Of a stretch of DNA of 64,000 nucleotides, positions 1-11,370 are shown piece after piece. Position 1 is the first letter of the stretch. Every line of letters starts with the position of its first letter. Origin of the DNA: Cylicocyclus nassatus (lineage: Eukaryota; Nematoda; Chromadorea; Rhabditida; Strongylidae); NCBI GenBank assembly GCA_958299035.1, contig CATQJL010000001.1, positions 84,135,071 to 84,199,070 of the forward strand, in the 5' to 3' direction. The translations under genes and the position numbers were made by a program. The notes under the pieces are model-generated. The model did not search any database. It saw only the letters and a program-made list of their open reading frames with translations, and was not told the origin of the DNA.

Positions 1-298
1 ATCAGTAGTGAAACTACGGTTTTTCTCTTTGAAACCAAAGCAAAGAAAAGTTGCGACGTCGCACCGTTCGTTCGCGTGGCCGCACTTCGCTGCAACTGTT
101 GCTCGATTTGTCCTCATATCTCCCAAACAAATATCGGCGGCACAGTTCTAAATTTGAAAAGTAGGAGCTTAGGCCTTTGACTTGATAACTTTGGACTAAA
201 AGAAAACCTCCTGTAAACGTGAAAAATGTCCTTCAAAGCAGCGTGCTGCACCATGAGCAGCACCGATCCGAAACCTGTTAAAGATGCAAATAGCCTGT
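1..298. other. window edge, no gene seen
   Basis: I see no gene here. The stretch lies on the side of the duplicated segment at 299-1080 where a secreted-protein gene would be expected by comparison with the 6.3-7.5 kb locus. No signal peptide or CxxxCPY motif is present, so such a gene is missing, decayed or outside the window. Confidence 0.4.
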
Positions 299-1080
299 GC
301 ACTTAAGAAAAACAAAAGGGCTGAAAAATATTCTGCTTGATCGGTATTGATTCTTCTATTCATAGTTTCAGAAAAAGTACTTTCACAGAATCAATATATG
401 TACAAAACCAGCTCGTTTCTTGCAATTTTATCTGTAAAAATGTGAAATTAACAGTTCATTGTTCGCTTTGCGTCTTGAACCTTTACAAAAGCATAAGATC
501 TTTTGAAGGTGTTCAGAAATTATGAATACGAGTATACATTGGCATTTTCATCGATCGTTTTTGGAAATTGGTCATTTTGAACATCTATTTGCCATTAGTT
601 TCCAATTACAACAAAGTTTGTGGATGGGTGATAAAATTTAAAATGTCCAACAAATGCATGCTTTAGAAGAGCCGATTACAAATTCAAAACTTCTTGCCTT
701 TAGCCTTAATAACAAGTATAGAAGAAACATTATGCATAAATTACTTGCTTGACTTTTGGCACATAGATTAAAGGCTAATGTATGATGGATGTAATGGTGT
801 AATGCCTGTGCATATAGAAGGAAACTTTCCTAGTCAGCTTCTAATTCTCAAGTCGAAAATGGCATCAGCGTTTACTGCTTTATTAGTCCTTGCTAAATCT
901 GTATAGGGGCTTATCGGAGGCTGCGCACGTTGCTCTGAAATGGCATTTTTTCACATCAAAGCTTGCCTTTGACATTTCTGTGATATGGAGCAATAAAAAT
1001 GTATTCGCATGCAAAATGGCTCCTAAAATTTTCGCTTACAACAAGATAAAAGGTATTTGAAAGTTGCTTAGTAGCATTAA
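299..1080. repeat. diverged duplicate of the DNA upstream of the 6.7 kb secreted gene
   Basis: This block matches 6805-7500 in the same order. Both begin with a cacttaag(a/c)aaaac-a(a/g)aaggg(c) stretch followed by an AATATT and a TTCTATT/CTCTATTT patch. They then share a 'taagatc' patch, a 'TCATT...TGCCATTA' patch, 'ATTACAAATTC', and a final 'CGCTTAC(A/G)ACAA'. Identity is patchy, so this is an old duplication. No open gene is visible in it. Two short reading frames inside have no recognisable content. Confidence 0.5.
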
Positions 1081-1960
1081 TTGGTTAACTAAAGTAATTC
1101 CTTCCGCACACCACCTCTTCAAGAAGGAAAATGTTCATATTGTTAGTGAAGCCTGTGCTGATACTCGTTTGAGATGGGGAAGAATTCATCGAATTCCAAC
1201 GTCCTCTTCACCCTCCCGAACATATTTCGGTTTCAATCAATCCGAATGCGGCTCAAAAAGCAGGAAGAAAGCTTGAAAATTCTACAAACTTGGGAGAAAT
1301 ACTGGGTCTTCATTATATTGTAGACATTTTATACATACGCTCAGCCAAGAATTACATCACATTCTTGGAGATTCCACAGGCACTCTTCTTGGATGTCTTG
1401 AAGGGCATAGTCCACCCAGATTCTCGACTTCTACGTTTTAGTCATCTCGGGGCCTTCCTATGTCCTCGATTCCTTAAATATGAATGAAATCAGCGAAAAC
1501 CTCGGCAATGTCCATTCTGGAAAACCCGAAGGCCGGTTTTCCGGGGCGGTGATTGGATAAGCGCGCACGGATGGGCGTGCATTGCTGGAGGGGGTGGCGC
1601 TGACTGGGGGTCCTCACGACTCTTTGCTATTCCAAAGTGATTTTCTCGCTTCCGAAGCAAGATTTTGAGCCGCGACTTGGATATTTGTTTGATAGCTGGT
1701 CCTATTATAAGCTGCCAAAAGCTCGAACCCCCAACTTAGGGTGGACGGTGACTTTAAGGAGGAGAATTTCGGAAAAAAGTCTAAAGGATCTGCTAATTGC
1801 GAGTACCCTTTGCTATCGTCGATTCCAAATTTTACACTGTATATGTTTGCAGAGTCTGTATTTTCGTCTTTGCATAGAACCTACTGATTGCGTTGCGTTA
1901 ACTTTTGTCGTAGAATTTGATCAGATAGATAACTGTTGTACTTAGATGTAGTCGCTTGAC
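1081..1960. other. no recognisable gene
   Basis: Several open frames of 60-100 codons occur on the plus strand, but none has a recognisable domain, convincing splice context or paralogue. A GC-richer patch at about 1515-1620 includes a short hairpin-like segment (ggaaaac / gttttcc). Confidence 0.4.
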
Positions 1961-1962
1961 AG

Positions 1963-2250
1963 ACGTCTACTGGACGGTTTTGAACTTCGAGGGAGCAGAA
2001 TGACTGTGTTAGAGCACGACATCGTATAACGCAGATTAAAATTTACTGAGAGCTGATGCTGTACTATACGACAGTCGGCCCGCTCCAGTTCAAAATCAAC
2101 TACCGGATGCCTAGTGAAATGGAGATATAGAAGTGCCTTGGACACAATAGGAGACCAGATTCCACGAATTGTTCCACTTTTGCAGGTAGGTTGCCCAGTC
2201 GAGTGCAGTGAATAAGCACACCAAGTAAGTTACCGTAAGCAAAAATCTGA
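1963..2250. repeat. foldback repeat, related to the 15.2-15.6 kb palindrome
   Basis: The segment at 1971-2008 is an imperfect inverted match to 2069-2105 ('GTTTTGAACTTCGAGGGAGC' against 'GCTCCAGTTCAAAATC'). The part at 2128-2250 (tagaagtgcc-ttggacaca ... ccgtaagcaaaaatctga) matches the reverse complement of 15370-15490. It is a decayed member of that palindrome family. Confidence 0.5.
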
Positions 2251-3400
2251 AAACCTTCATAAGCTTGCCTTCAATGTTTCAACGAATGAAAACTTACGGG
2301 AGTGAGAATCAACTCCAATTTCCACAACTTCTGAGTGTGCGGTTTCTTGCTTTGCAATTCTGCACTGCAGTAATTTGTCAAACCATTATCATGGCATCTC
2401 CCCTAATTACTATGTGCATTAAGGATGTCCCATGAGTTTATCAAGATACGGTTTTTTTTTTACCGCAATAAATTGCATCTTCTTATGTTTAGACTCTGGA
2501 AGAATACGTGGATCTTTCAATTGACAAATTAAGCTCTACAAAAACTTTTTTCATTCCGAGATTGTTGCAATTAAAGTTTACAGCCGAAATCCAAAGAGTT
2601 CCAAATGCTTAGAAATGGAGAAAAATCGAATCTCAGTCTGAAATAATCTTGAGTGTCTTCGCTCAGACATTTTCTCCCCGATTTGTTACTTATATGTGTA
2701 GTTGCTGTATTTTTTCCTTGGGTAGAAAGCGAGAAAACAAAACTTGGCATGTTTTTAGAAAAGCAATGTTGTGTTGTTCTTACACAGATTTCAGTCACAA
2801 ACTTTTGCAAGCACAACCATGACCTTTCAGCCTTTTAGGAGCTCTTATTCAAAAGAAATATTGAAATTGCATAAAAACCAAGAAAACGCAAAATTTCCTG
2901 ATTTGTTTGCAATCTCGATCTTATCTTGTTTCTGTAAAACATGCGGAAACTACACATGTAAATGTATGAACGAAGGATGAGCCAGCAAGTCAGAGATCCG
3001 TAGGATTCTCTAGCCGGAATCGCTTCTTCAGCAGTTGGAAGAATTATGCACTTTGGCTCCGAACTTCACGTGATCCAACTTTTGAGATTGTTTGTAAGCA
3101 GAGTTTGTTTTGCATTGTCGAATACTTACTAATTTTTGAAATTAGGAACTAAACCAGTTCAAACAACAACCAGCAACGAGCAGGAAGATTTCAAGGCAAC
3201 GAGATATGACGCATTCCTTCCAGTTCCCTCCTCCTTCTCCCCCCCCCCCCTTTTAGCGACGATGAAATCCATATAGGTCTTACGTTAGAGGCACTCGAAC
3301 GAGTTTTCAAAATTTTTATTCGTAAGTTGTGAGTAATTTCTCCAACACTTGAAGGCAGTGCGTCGGCAGAATGAGACCTGTGGCAAAAGAAGGTCACAGG
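2251..3400. other. no recognisable gene
   Basis: AT-rich DNA with a poly-C run near 3240-3252. The short open frames on both strands carry no domain signal. Confidence 0.4.
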
Positions 3401-3403
3401 GTA

Positions 3404-3748
3404 GGAGCCCCCATAATGGAACCTATGGGCCAAAGTTCGGTCTTTCTCTGCACTTCTAACCCCCGAAATTTCAATGCAAAAGCAGAGCTCATCTCCCGTC
3501 CTCTCCGAACCCGCCCACCCCGACGAGTGTCTTCCACGGTCAGAGCGCCAGCCGCAATGCTATAAGCATGAGGTCCCGCAACGACTCTGCGTCTTCGCCA
3601 TGACGGGCTCCGCCTTCACTCGCCCATGGGGTGGGCGAGTCCGGAGAGGACAGGAGATGAGCTCTGCTTTCGCTTTGAAATTTCGGAGGTTAGAAGTGGC
3701 AGAGAAAGATCAACTTTGGCCCATAGGTTCCATAATGGGGGCTGAGCC
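3404..3748. repeat. palindromic foldback element
   Basis: The left arm (about 3404-3520) is repeated inverted at about 3630-3748. Matching blocks include the AGCCCCCATAATGG / CCATAATGGGGGCT ends, a 'GCAAAAGCAGAGCTCAT' / 'ATGAGCTCTGCTTTCGC' block, and 'CCTCTCCGAACCCGCCCACC' / 'GGTGGGCGAGTCCGGAGAGG'. The spacer is about 110 bp. The paired arms explain the mirrored open frames on both strands, so no protein is called. Confidence 0.75.
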
Positions 3749-5490
3749 AGTGGCGTACCCAGGATTTCGGCTCCGGGGGGAGGGCGCGACAAACACCCCG
3801 AAAAAATTTTCGGGATGTTTCCCGAAATTTTTCCGGGCCCCTGACCCCAAAATTTCAAAAAAAAGGGCAAGGTTCCCACATGGATACTAAAGCCTTTTTT
3901 CATAAAACCGTCAAAAAAGATTTCATAGCAGAGAACCAATTAACTAAAATGAAAAAAAACCAAAACTTTATGTTGAACAAAAGTTCTGTCGCTCTAATTT
4001 CGAAAAAGTCATAGCTGCTCCTTATGTAAACGTATTTGCTCATGAGGAAGTAGGAAGAAAACTTCATTTATTTTCTATAACATCTTCGAAGTTCTTGGCG
4101 ATAAGAAAGTCTATACCGAATAGGAGAACCACCCTAACTCCTGATTTTTGAAAATTATTTGCCAAAAATCTCAAACGCTGCGAAAGAATTCAACGCGGTT
4201 CTTGTGTTCACGCAGGGTGCTCTCTAGGAAAGTGTTACATTTATGCTGGATCTATGAAAAGTCATAATTTTCAAGGAAAATGCAAAAAAATGCAAAAAAA
4301 TATTTTTGTCGTTTCTTGCATTTTCCTCAAAAAACAGCTCTGTACAGAAAAGCTCAATCAGCACAAATTCGGGTCTACTAGAAAGGACAACTTACAGTGG
4401 CTTCAACAAACATGTCTTCTGATTTTTCTGCAGCGTGTTTGTGACAATTCATTTTCGAAAATCAAAAGTTGGGATGGTTTTCTTATCCAAATTTCAATCT
4501 GCAGAGTCCCTCTCTATCAAGAGCTGCGAAGATGTTTGTAAAAAGGAGATGAATTTTTCTTCCTAATGCAGTTTTTTTGCAAGCAATTATGTTCACATAG
4601 AGAGCAGTTGCAAATATTTCAAAATAAAAGAAAGCGACTGAACTTTCGGTTCAAGCTAATTAACGTCACTATTTTCCGAAAAATTCAAAGTCTTTTTAAA
4701 GTGAAAACTGACATTTTTGCAGACAAAAAACTCTTTGTTATAGAGTTCATCAATGCTAGCTCATCTTAGGGTTTTCTGATACTACTGCAACTACGAAGAA
4801 ATATCTTATACGGAACTGTATGTCAATCACTTGTAGATTTGGTGCTCTATTCATGCAAAAAGGATTTTCTGTTCCTCTCGCACTAAAATAGATTAGGCTA
4901 CTTTGAGTGTTCACCATGCTTTCTTTCCCTCCTTCATCCGGAAGCTTGAGCCCCTTGAAACACTTGTAGAATCACCTGCAATAAAAATGTGTAATCCTGT
5001 AAGGCTTTAGGCTTCTTATCCCATGTATGTTGTTACCAGTTTCCCACATCTTCGAAGTCTAAACTTGAAAAACTATTCCCCTTCCACTTTCACGAATCTC
5101 AATCTTGCATGGTACCAGATCATGTCAATTCTAGAAAGATGGAAGCCTACAAACAATGATTCAGTCACGCGGTCGAATCAAAATGTTAGCCTGCATGCTA
5201 AAAAACGCAAACCTACGCGAGAATTTTGACGAGAATTCGAAGGTCACTGCTGAGTTCGATAACGCAGCAGAGGCGCTCGTGAATATGTAGTAGAGATATT
5301 GTACATAAATAGTAAGCACCCTCCTGACGTCAGCGCTGCTGGGTAAGCTACCCATGGTTAAGTTTACCCACTGGGTAGCGAACCCACTGGATCAAGTAGA
5401 TGAATGGGGCCGCTGGTATAGCTAGTTTTTGACATTTTCCTGATTCTCATCAAAAATCTACGGAATCAGCCTTGAATTGTTTTCTTCTTT
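3749..5490. other. no recognisable gene
   Basis: Just after the foldback is a G-rich 'CAGTGGCGTACCCAGGAT' end-like sequence (about 3748-3790), reminiscent of DNA-transposon termini, with a partly mirrored stretch beyond it (GGGATGTTTCCCGAAATTT). The rest is AT-rich. At 5335-5395 a 'TACCCACTGGGTAGCGAACC' patch resembles the foldback MITE inside the channel gene at 57.6 kb. Confidence 0.4.
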
Positions 5491-5504
5491 TGTTGGTATT
5501 TCTA

Positions 5505-5700
5505 CAATGGTATAAGGTCCATTGAACTTGATTTTTGATCGAATGATGCAAATTGATCATCTTTAAGTGAATATCTGCTTGCCATTAGTTTCCGTCTGCA
5601 ACAAACCTCCATGTTTGTCATATTTATTATGTGTATAAGAATAAGTTTGCAATAGTATGTGGAAATGTCTGATGTGGATAGTTCTGTGAGCAATTTAGGT
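5505..5700. repeat. third diverged copy of the duplicated upstream segment
   Basis: A 'ggtataaggtcca ... TTGATCATCTTTAAGTGAAT ... TGCCATTAGTTTCC ... CATGTTTGTCATATTTATTATGTGTATAA' order matches 7105-7260 and, more weakly, 495-625. No secreted-type gene is visible next to it on the low-coordinate side. Confidence 0.45.
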
Positions 5701-6289
5701 ATTTTCTAGGATTTTTTTGGATGGAGTTACGATTTTCTCTCTATTTTTCGGGCGGTTGAATCCTTTAAGTTTTTGGCTTCAAACTCGAGATGGAATTTCT
5801 GCGGAAAAGGAATCTTTTGTATTATCCCTAATTAGGATTATGCAGATTGTTCAAACTTCCGAAGCAGACTTTCTGCTAATGTTCAAATCCACATGGCAGA
5901 GCTTTGTTTGCACCATAAGAAGTTACTTGTTCAAAAAAGAGACAAGCATTCGTGATGACTGGAATGAAATTTGATATGACCACGTTTCTGACGTGCAAAA
6001 AAAAAACAAGAATCGGACGGATACAGCAGTATTTACTAATTTTTTCTACGTTAGCAGGTACTATGAAACGGCTTCTCGTTCCGTTTAGATTGCGGTATGA
6101 CTACTCTGCATATTAGAAGAGTAGTACCTCGAAACAGCCTTCCATGCAATCATGGTATTCCGGACGTGCAGTAATAAATAAACTGTGTTGACATATAACT
6201 GCAATTTGAACGGCTTGATCGATATTACTTCGGCCACCAACTTCGAATAGAGATCATATGCGATTATAGCTAAGAGATGCTTCCGTCAT
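5701..6289. other. no recognisable gene
   Basis: An open frame of 85 codons at 5717-5974 (+) has no recognisable content. The stretch is otherwise AT-rich 3' flanking DNA of the secreted gene on the minus strand. Confidence 0.4.
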
Positions 6290-6295
6290 TTTATT
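6290..6295 (-). promoter_or_regulatory. poly(A) signal AATAAA
   Basis: AATAAA on the minus strand, 36 nt past the TAA stop of the secreted-protein gene. Confidence 0.5.
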
Positions 6296-6330
6296 GTGAA
6301 GACAACTTGCATTTCACATAAGAGACACAG

Positions 6331-6714
6331 TTACTTGCAAGGATCGCAAAGCAGCTCTTTCCATGTGTCATCTTGCATAAGCTGAAATATACATCATCGA
6401 AAACTAAAAACTTATTGTTGTCGACAAACCTTTGTAACTGGGTCATTCTTCCATATGTTCACCATTTCACAAATTATTTTCGGTACTTTGGGATCCTTCT
6501 TGCATTTGCCCATCATTTTCTTGAAAAACATTCCATTCTTTGGAAGTAAGCAAGATAAACCCACTTTTATGTCGAACTTAGCATTTGGACCCTCCGTTTT
6601 CAATAGGTATGGGCACCCTTCAGAACAAAAGCGTTTTTCTTTTTCAACATCAGTTTCACCATAATCAGCAATGCTCAACGGGAGGAAGACGAGAAGTAAG
6701 AGAAGAAGCCTCAT
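6331..6714 (-). CDS. small secreted six-cysteine protein, paralogue 1
   Basis: The gene has three exons: 6714-6565, 6519-6430 and 6381-6331, giving 96 aa. Residues 1-16 are a signal peptide (MRLLLLLLVF...), so the product should be secreted. Six cysteines lie at 30, 34, 56, 67, 92 and 95 in the pattern CX3C-X21-CX10C-X24-CX2C, around the family motifs 'GCPYL', 'KC-x2-DPK-x-P' and 'TW-x4-C'. Intron 1 (45 nt, 6520-6564) has no stop and is a multiple of three, so unspliced RNA would stay open. It is called an intron because the two paralogues have stop-containing introns at the same codon. Intron 2 has a GTTTGT donor and a TATTTCAG acceptor. The last cysteine pair is CX2C, while the paralogues have CX3C. 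I do not recognise the family. A secreted effector or defence peptide is conceivable but only a guess. Confidence 0.8.
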
Positions 6715-6741
6715 AACACAACTAATTCACCTGATCGGGTC

Positions 6742-6754
6742 TTTTTAGCGCTGC
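6742..6754 (-). promoter_or_regulatory. core promoter (CAGCGCT-A-rich box)
   Basis: CAGCGCTAAAAAG lies about 30 nt upstream of the ATG. It aligns with the CAGCGCTATAAAA boxes of the two paralogues, with the TATA degraded to TAAAAA here. Confidence 0.5.
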
Positions 6755-6804
6755 CACCTTGATACTACATTGCTTAGAGTCAAAGCTATGTCAAATTCAA
6801 TCAG

Positions 6805-7500
6805 CCCAGCACTTAAGCAAAACAGAAGGGCAGAAGAATATTTAGCATAATGACAGAGAATTTATCTCCTCTATTTGAGTTTTACAATCACTATCAAAGC
6901 CCTATACAAGCCACAAAATACAGACACTTATACAGAAAAACATGTAGGTAGCTAGGTGGCTCTATACATGTCACGAAATACAGACACTCAAGCAGAATAA
7001 TTTGTTCATAATTAGCTCATACTTTTTTAAATTTTTACTGATTTGCAACGGAAAGCAGAGTTAGCTGTCAGTTGTTTATTCGTTTACTGTATGGTTACAA
7101 GGCTATAAGATCCAAAGTTTTAGTAATCATGATTGGCGCATCCATAGTGCATTTGTTGTTTGATCCTGCTTTTGGTAGTTGATCATTCTTAAGTGTATCT
7201 GCCATTATTTTCTACTTACAGTAAAGGTTTGTCGCTCATGTTTGTTATGTGCATAAATTGACTTTTAAATCTAAAGTGACCACGTGTTTAAGGGAGCCAT
7301 TACAAATTCCAGTTAGCCATTCGTTTACGGCGTCATAAGTGCCTCTCAACCTTTATTGCGCTTATCAAAATTCATACTTCTTTTATTAAAATTGCATAGC
7401 TTGACGTATACCTACTAAACCATCATTGCGACGCATAGGGAGAATAACTCCATAATCTCCGCTTACGACAACAGCAAATTGTGGAAGAAGAAGAGAACTT
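6805..7500. repeat. duplicated upstream segment next to secreted paralogue 1
   Basis: This is the reference copy of the segment also seen at 299-1080 and, in part, at 5505-5700. It begins about 90 bp beyond the ATG of the minus-strand gene. Inside it, two stretches around 6900-6995 repeat the theme 'ctatacaagccacaaaatacagacac', a short imperfect tandem duplication. Confidence 0.5.
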
Positions 7501-8230
7501 AATTTGGCTCAGAAGAACATTGTCACTCATGAAGACAGTTTTTTAGGAAGAGATGCCGCTCTGGTAGCGCTATCGTGGTAAGCCGTCTGCTCAGCACTGC
7601 CAAAAAGTTTATGGGTTAAAGCAGCACCGCACAACATGTTAATCTTTTCATTGCCCGTAGCACTATCCTGTGCCAAAGATGGTGCATGCATATCAATGCA
7701 GTATGACAAATTTTAGGATTGCTGGATAATGCTAAAAGCACAGGTGACGGAGTGCGTAGAATTTTTCCTCGCGAAGCCTGCGGCCGTATTCATCATTGAA
7801 CCCAGAGGGTTAAACTAACCCTGAGTTAATCCTCAGATTCATTCGCCGTATTCATTAACGAAATCTTAAGTTAGAAAATGTGAAAGTCATAAACTGATGG
7901 TAGAAACATTCACTCACCATATATTCCTCACGAAGAAAGTCGTAAAACCACATCTGAGAATAAAATTGATTTTCTTGAAGCTTCAACGTTTTTTAGGAGT
8001 TTGCCTTGATCAACTTGTGTCACTTTGTTATGAAAAACTGGATTCTTGCCTCAAGCACTATTAGATAGTATGACTCTTTTTTAGCTGTGTTAAGTTGAAG
8101 GAATTCTTTGAAAGGACAAAAAGTTAGATTTTTCAATAACTTCCAAGTTCCACTTTTTTTAAACCTGGGCATTATTGGTATTGACTAAGTATTCTGTGCC
8201 AAACAGGTTTGTTAAGTGATCTTTATTATT
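7501..8230. other. no recognisable gene; MITE-like fragment
   Basis: At 7786-7860 'GGCCGTATTCATCATTGAACCC' and a second 'GCCGTATTCATTAACGAA' match the ends of the 57.56-57.75 kb foldback element. The rest shows nothing recognisable. Confidence 0.4.
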
Positions 8231-8424
8231 CCAATCGTGGTCTAACGTTTCGACGCCTTCGTCTTCCTCAGAGGCCTGAAAATGGCTCATGTCATCTGTA
8301 GCTTCACACCATCAAACACCCTTCCTAATCCTGTTAGTTCTCGACTTTCGCCTGACTTCCCTATAGTAAAAAGGTCAGGGCAGAAGATGAACATACCGAA
8401 AGATCACCACTACACCACAAAATA

Positions 8425-9828
8425 GTGAGCCAGCTACTATCAAAGATACCGGCACATTTGTCCAGCTCACGTGGATTTATCAAACAACTCCAAAGCGCTA
8501 GGTTTGATTCGAGCGCAGTGATTGAGTCATTTGACGTCATTTCACTCTATACTAATGTGCAGATTGAGCAAGCCTTGCAGGCTCTATCGGAGATGTTAGA
8601 TAAATATGGTAGTAATATGGATATGTTTGGACTGTGGCGCGAATTATGACCCTAGTCAGCGAATGTTTGAAGTGCAACATCTTTAGGTGGTCTGGGACTT
8701 ATTACTCCCAGATACGCGGCTTGGCTGTGGGTCAAAGATTAGCGCCGGTGCTCGCCATTTGCTTTATGAGCAAAATTGAAGAACCGGTATTAGCTCGCAT
8801 GCCGCTGATGTACTGCCGTTACATCGATGATTGCTGTATCGTCACCTCCACGCAGTCCGAAATGGACATGTGTTTCGACCTTTTCAATCATCAATCGCAG
8901 TATACAAAGCTCACTCGAGAAGCACCAGATAACGGGTGGCTACCCTATCTCAACGCGCAAGTGAAGTTGTCCAAGGGCATTGTTAGCGTGAAATGGTTCC
9001 GTAAAGAAAGCTCCAAGAACATCCTTATAAATATAAAATCCGCACATCCAGCATCCGTAAAGAGAGCTGTCATTGGCAACATGTTCAGAACAGCCATGCA
9101 GATGTGCTCTGGAGAAAAAGAACGTTGCGAGTCACGAGATTTAGCGTCACAGATTGCTTGCAGCAATGGGTACCATTCTTTACCACATAGTCAACATCTC
9201 AGAATCGGTAACTATACTCATGAAGATAATAAACTTCCACTGTGCCTACCGTTTATCTCTGACAATATCAATGCGGCGCTATTCGAAAATGCATACAACG
9301 CGCACAACTGCAAGATGATGTTGTTTTAGTGTCCATTACGAACGACAACATCGAAAAGCAGTTAGTTAGAAATAGATTGTATGATCGATGCTGTATGTTC
9401 AAGCAATGCTGCGTAGTATGCCCGCACGGTAAAATAAGCGATTGTGCTAAAGTGGGAGTAATATATCAAATTGAATGTCTTAGCTGTAATGCACTCTACA
9501 TTATTGAGACAGGAAGACCATTAGGCACTCGCATAAACGAACACATGGCAGATAAAAGGCGTAAAATTCAGTTATCACCTCTGGGCAGGATAGAAATGAA
9601 AGGCATGGCGGAGATGATTTCAATATCAGTAGTAAAATCTTGACTTACGAAAAAGAAACCTCGGCTAGGAAAGCGTTAGAGGCGTTCTGGATTTCAGTGA
9701 AGTATCCAGCTATGAACAACAAAAAAGTGCCTGTCAATAACTTCCGACTTTCTTCCCTTCATATCGTTATGCGATCTGTAGATGACATCCGATGCTCATC
9801 TATGGTATACTTCATTCTTCCGCCGTGA
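8425..9828 (+). pseudogene. Penelope-like reverse transcriptase / GIY-YIG endonuclease, frameshifted
   Basis: Four successive open segments (8425-8649, 8634-9329, 9329-9643, 9640-9828) make one product interrupted by three frame changes. The first holds motif A ('SFDVISLYTNV'). The second holds motif B ('GLAVGQRLAPVLAICFM') and the catalytic box 'CRYIDDCC'. The third holds the GIY-YIG part: a 'CVVCPHG' cysteine motif, then 'GVIYQIECLSC', then 'YIIETGRPLGTRINEH'. The conserved glycine of YIG is isoleucine here, whereas the fragment at 11.4 kb keeps 'YIGETGR'. The fingers region upstream of motif A is gone. The product would copy element RNA into DNA at a nicked site if intact; this copy is dead. 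Confidence 0.8.
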
Positions 9829-9998
9829 CCATCATTTCCGGTGCGGAAACTCGCATAGTGGTGATCTGTCAGTATGTTCGTCTTCTGCCCTGACATTTTT
9901 ACAATAGGTATGTCAGGCGGAAGTCGAGAACTAGCACGATTAGGAAGGGTGTTTGATGGCGTGAAGCTATAGATGGCACTTTGAGCCATTTTCAGGCC

Positions 9999-10026
9999 TC
10001 TGAGGAAGACGTCGTCGAAACGTTAG
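9999..10026 (+). ncRNA. hammerhead-like motif at the Penelope terminal repeat
   Basis: CTGAGGA (10000-10006) is followed by a short GAC/GTC stem and then GAAAC. The same pattern occurs inverted at the other end (core at 8265-8271). This resembles the CUGANGA...GAAA core of hammerhead ribozymes known from Penelope-like terminal repeats. The expected GUH cleavage triplet is not clear in this copy, so activity is doubtful. Confidence 0.3.
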
Positions 10027-10399
10027 ATTTTTTTTCAAAAAACTTGGTGCAAGACTCTTGGGTCTACCTAATAAAATCGTGAAAAAACGAATGAATTCTA
10101 TATTATAAATGCTTAAATAAATTCATTGTAGGTCTCAAAAATATTATATAAGATATAACTGAGGTGTTATGGTAAACATAATTCAAGTAAATTTTTGGCC
10201 CTTTTTCACGCAGGACTGGTGGATCAACCTAATTTGTACCTCAACAAATTGAAAAACGTTGAGTGGCTTGTCCAATTCCTTCGTATCCATGGCTTGCGGA
10301 GCGAAGGCGAAACTATTTCAATCATCGTGTCGGTAGTTTGTGCCTTCCCCTGAGCTCAACAGCAGAAAGATGTATTGGTTGTTAACATCCCGAAGAGTA
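10027..10399. other. no recognisable gene
   Basis: AT-rich DNA between the Penelope-like copy and the next MITE. Confidence 0.4.
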
Positions 10400-11320
10400 T
10401 TAGGTTGTAAAGAAAGTTACCGGGCACTTGCGAAAATTTTTTTCAAATCACTGTAACTTCAAACAGGCTGAATTTTCTTTAGGGCTACAAACTCCACTGC
10501 AAAGACAATTTTGTCTACAACGTATATTTGTCTTGCTGGATTTTCAGCACCTCACTACGGTACACCAGCATGCGCAAAATGGAAAAAGGTCAGCGCGAAA
10601 AGTGGCCTCTTTGTGCAGGATTATCTCAGCCATGGTAAGAGAGCTGGAGAGCTCAGATGCCGTATTTATATAGAAGTCTGCTGGCGCTGTTATGTAGACT
10701 ATTTAAGTCTTTGAGTGACCACCTGCAAAAAATTCTTTTCCAGAAAAGTTGAAAAATCGACCATTTTTTGCCCCCAAAAATGCACCGTTTTTCGAGTAAG
10801 TTGCTTTGAAGTCTTCTCGTTTTGCACAGGGCGGACCAAATCTTTGATTACTGCGACCATTGTTGGGTTAATGCCTTACACATCTTTTGGACCCATCATC
10901 CAGGCGTGGCGATTCCCGCAGAAGCGACGCCAGCTGCGAAAAGAGATGCAGTCAGGTGCAAGTTCGACAGCCTGTAATTCCTGAGCGCAGATCGCAAAAC
11001 CCGAGTGCAGCTGCGGATTAGAAGTCAAAAGGCTCCTCAATCAGATCACCCATAATTTGAACGGAATTCTTCGAACTGCACAAAAAAATGGCCTCAGAAA
11101 GAAAAATTGTGAAATTTTTATGGTTGAAAAGACTTCCTTGTTTAATGTGTAGATCAAACACGTATTGGCATCGATAGAAATCAGAAGCGGTATTGAAAAG
11201 CTTACGCTTCGCTCTACTGAACACTATACAACATTTGGTGTCAAACTCCGACCGAGCGCCAAAAAATGCGTTTGAAAATGAAATTTCTAAAACTGCCCGG
11301 GAACTTTCTTTACAACCTAA
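10400..11320. mobile_element. mariner-type non-autonomous element (921 bp)
   Basis: The ends are inverted copies of 'TTAGGTTGTAAAGAAAGTT', each flanked by a TA dinucleotide (10398-10399 and 11321-11322), the usual Tc1/mariner target duplication. The inverted similarity continues past 'CCGGGCA'. The internal open frames show no transposase motif, so it is a MITE-like deletion derivative. Confidence 0.75.
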
Positions 11321-11370
11321 TAGTTTAAAGAAGTAGTTGGTGGCATAATAGACTTCATGATAATGAGTGC

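Larger units (their letters stand above)
8241..10026 (+). mobile_element. Penelope-like retroelement copy 1, flanked by inverted repeats
   Basis: A broken reverse transcriptase plus GIY-YIG region (8425-9828) lies between two inverted copies of a terminal sequence, 8241-8415 and about 9835-10026. The arms share the 'GTGTTTGATGG', 'CAGAAGATGAACATAC' and 'CTAACGTTTCGACG' blocks as reverse complements. Penelope-like elements are known for a YxDD reverse transcriptase joined to a C-terminal GIY-YIG endonuclease and for long terminal repeats in either orientation, so this fits well. The upstream part of the reverse transcriptase is missing, so the copy is internally truncated and cannot be active. 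Confidence 0.8.

Noticed and set aside
3474..3939. Long overlapping frames on both strands (138 and 107 codons)
   Set aside because: Both are produced by the palindrome at 3404-3748 and its G-rich flank. They mirror each other and contain no domain.
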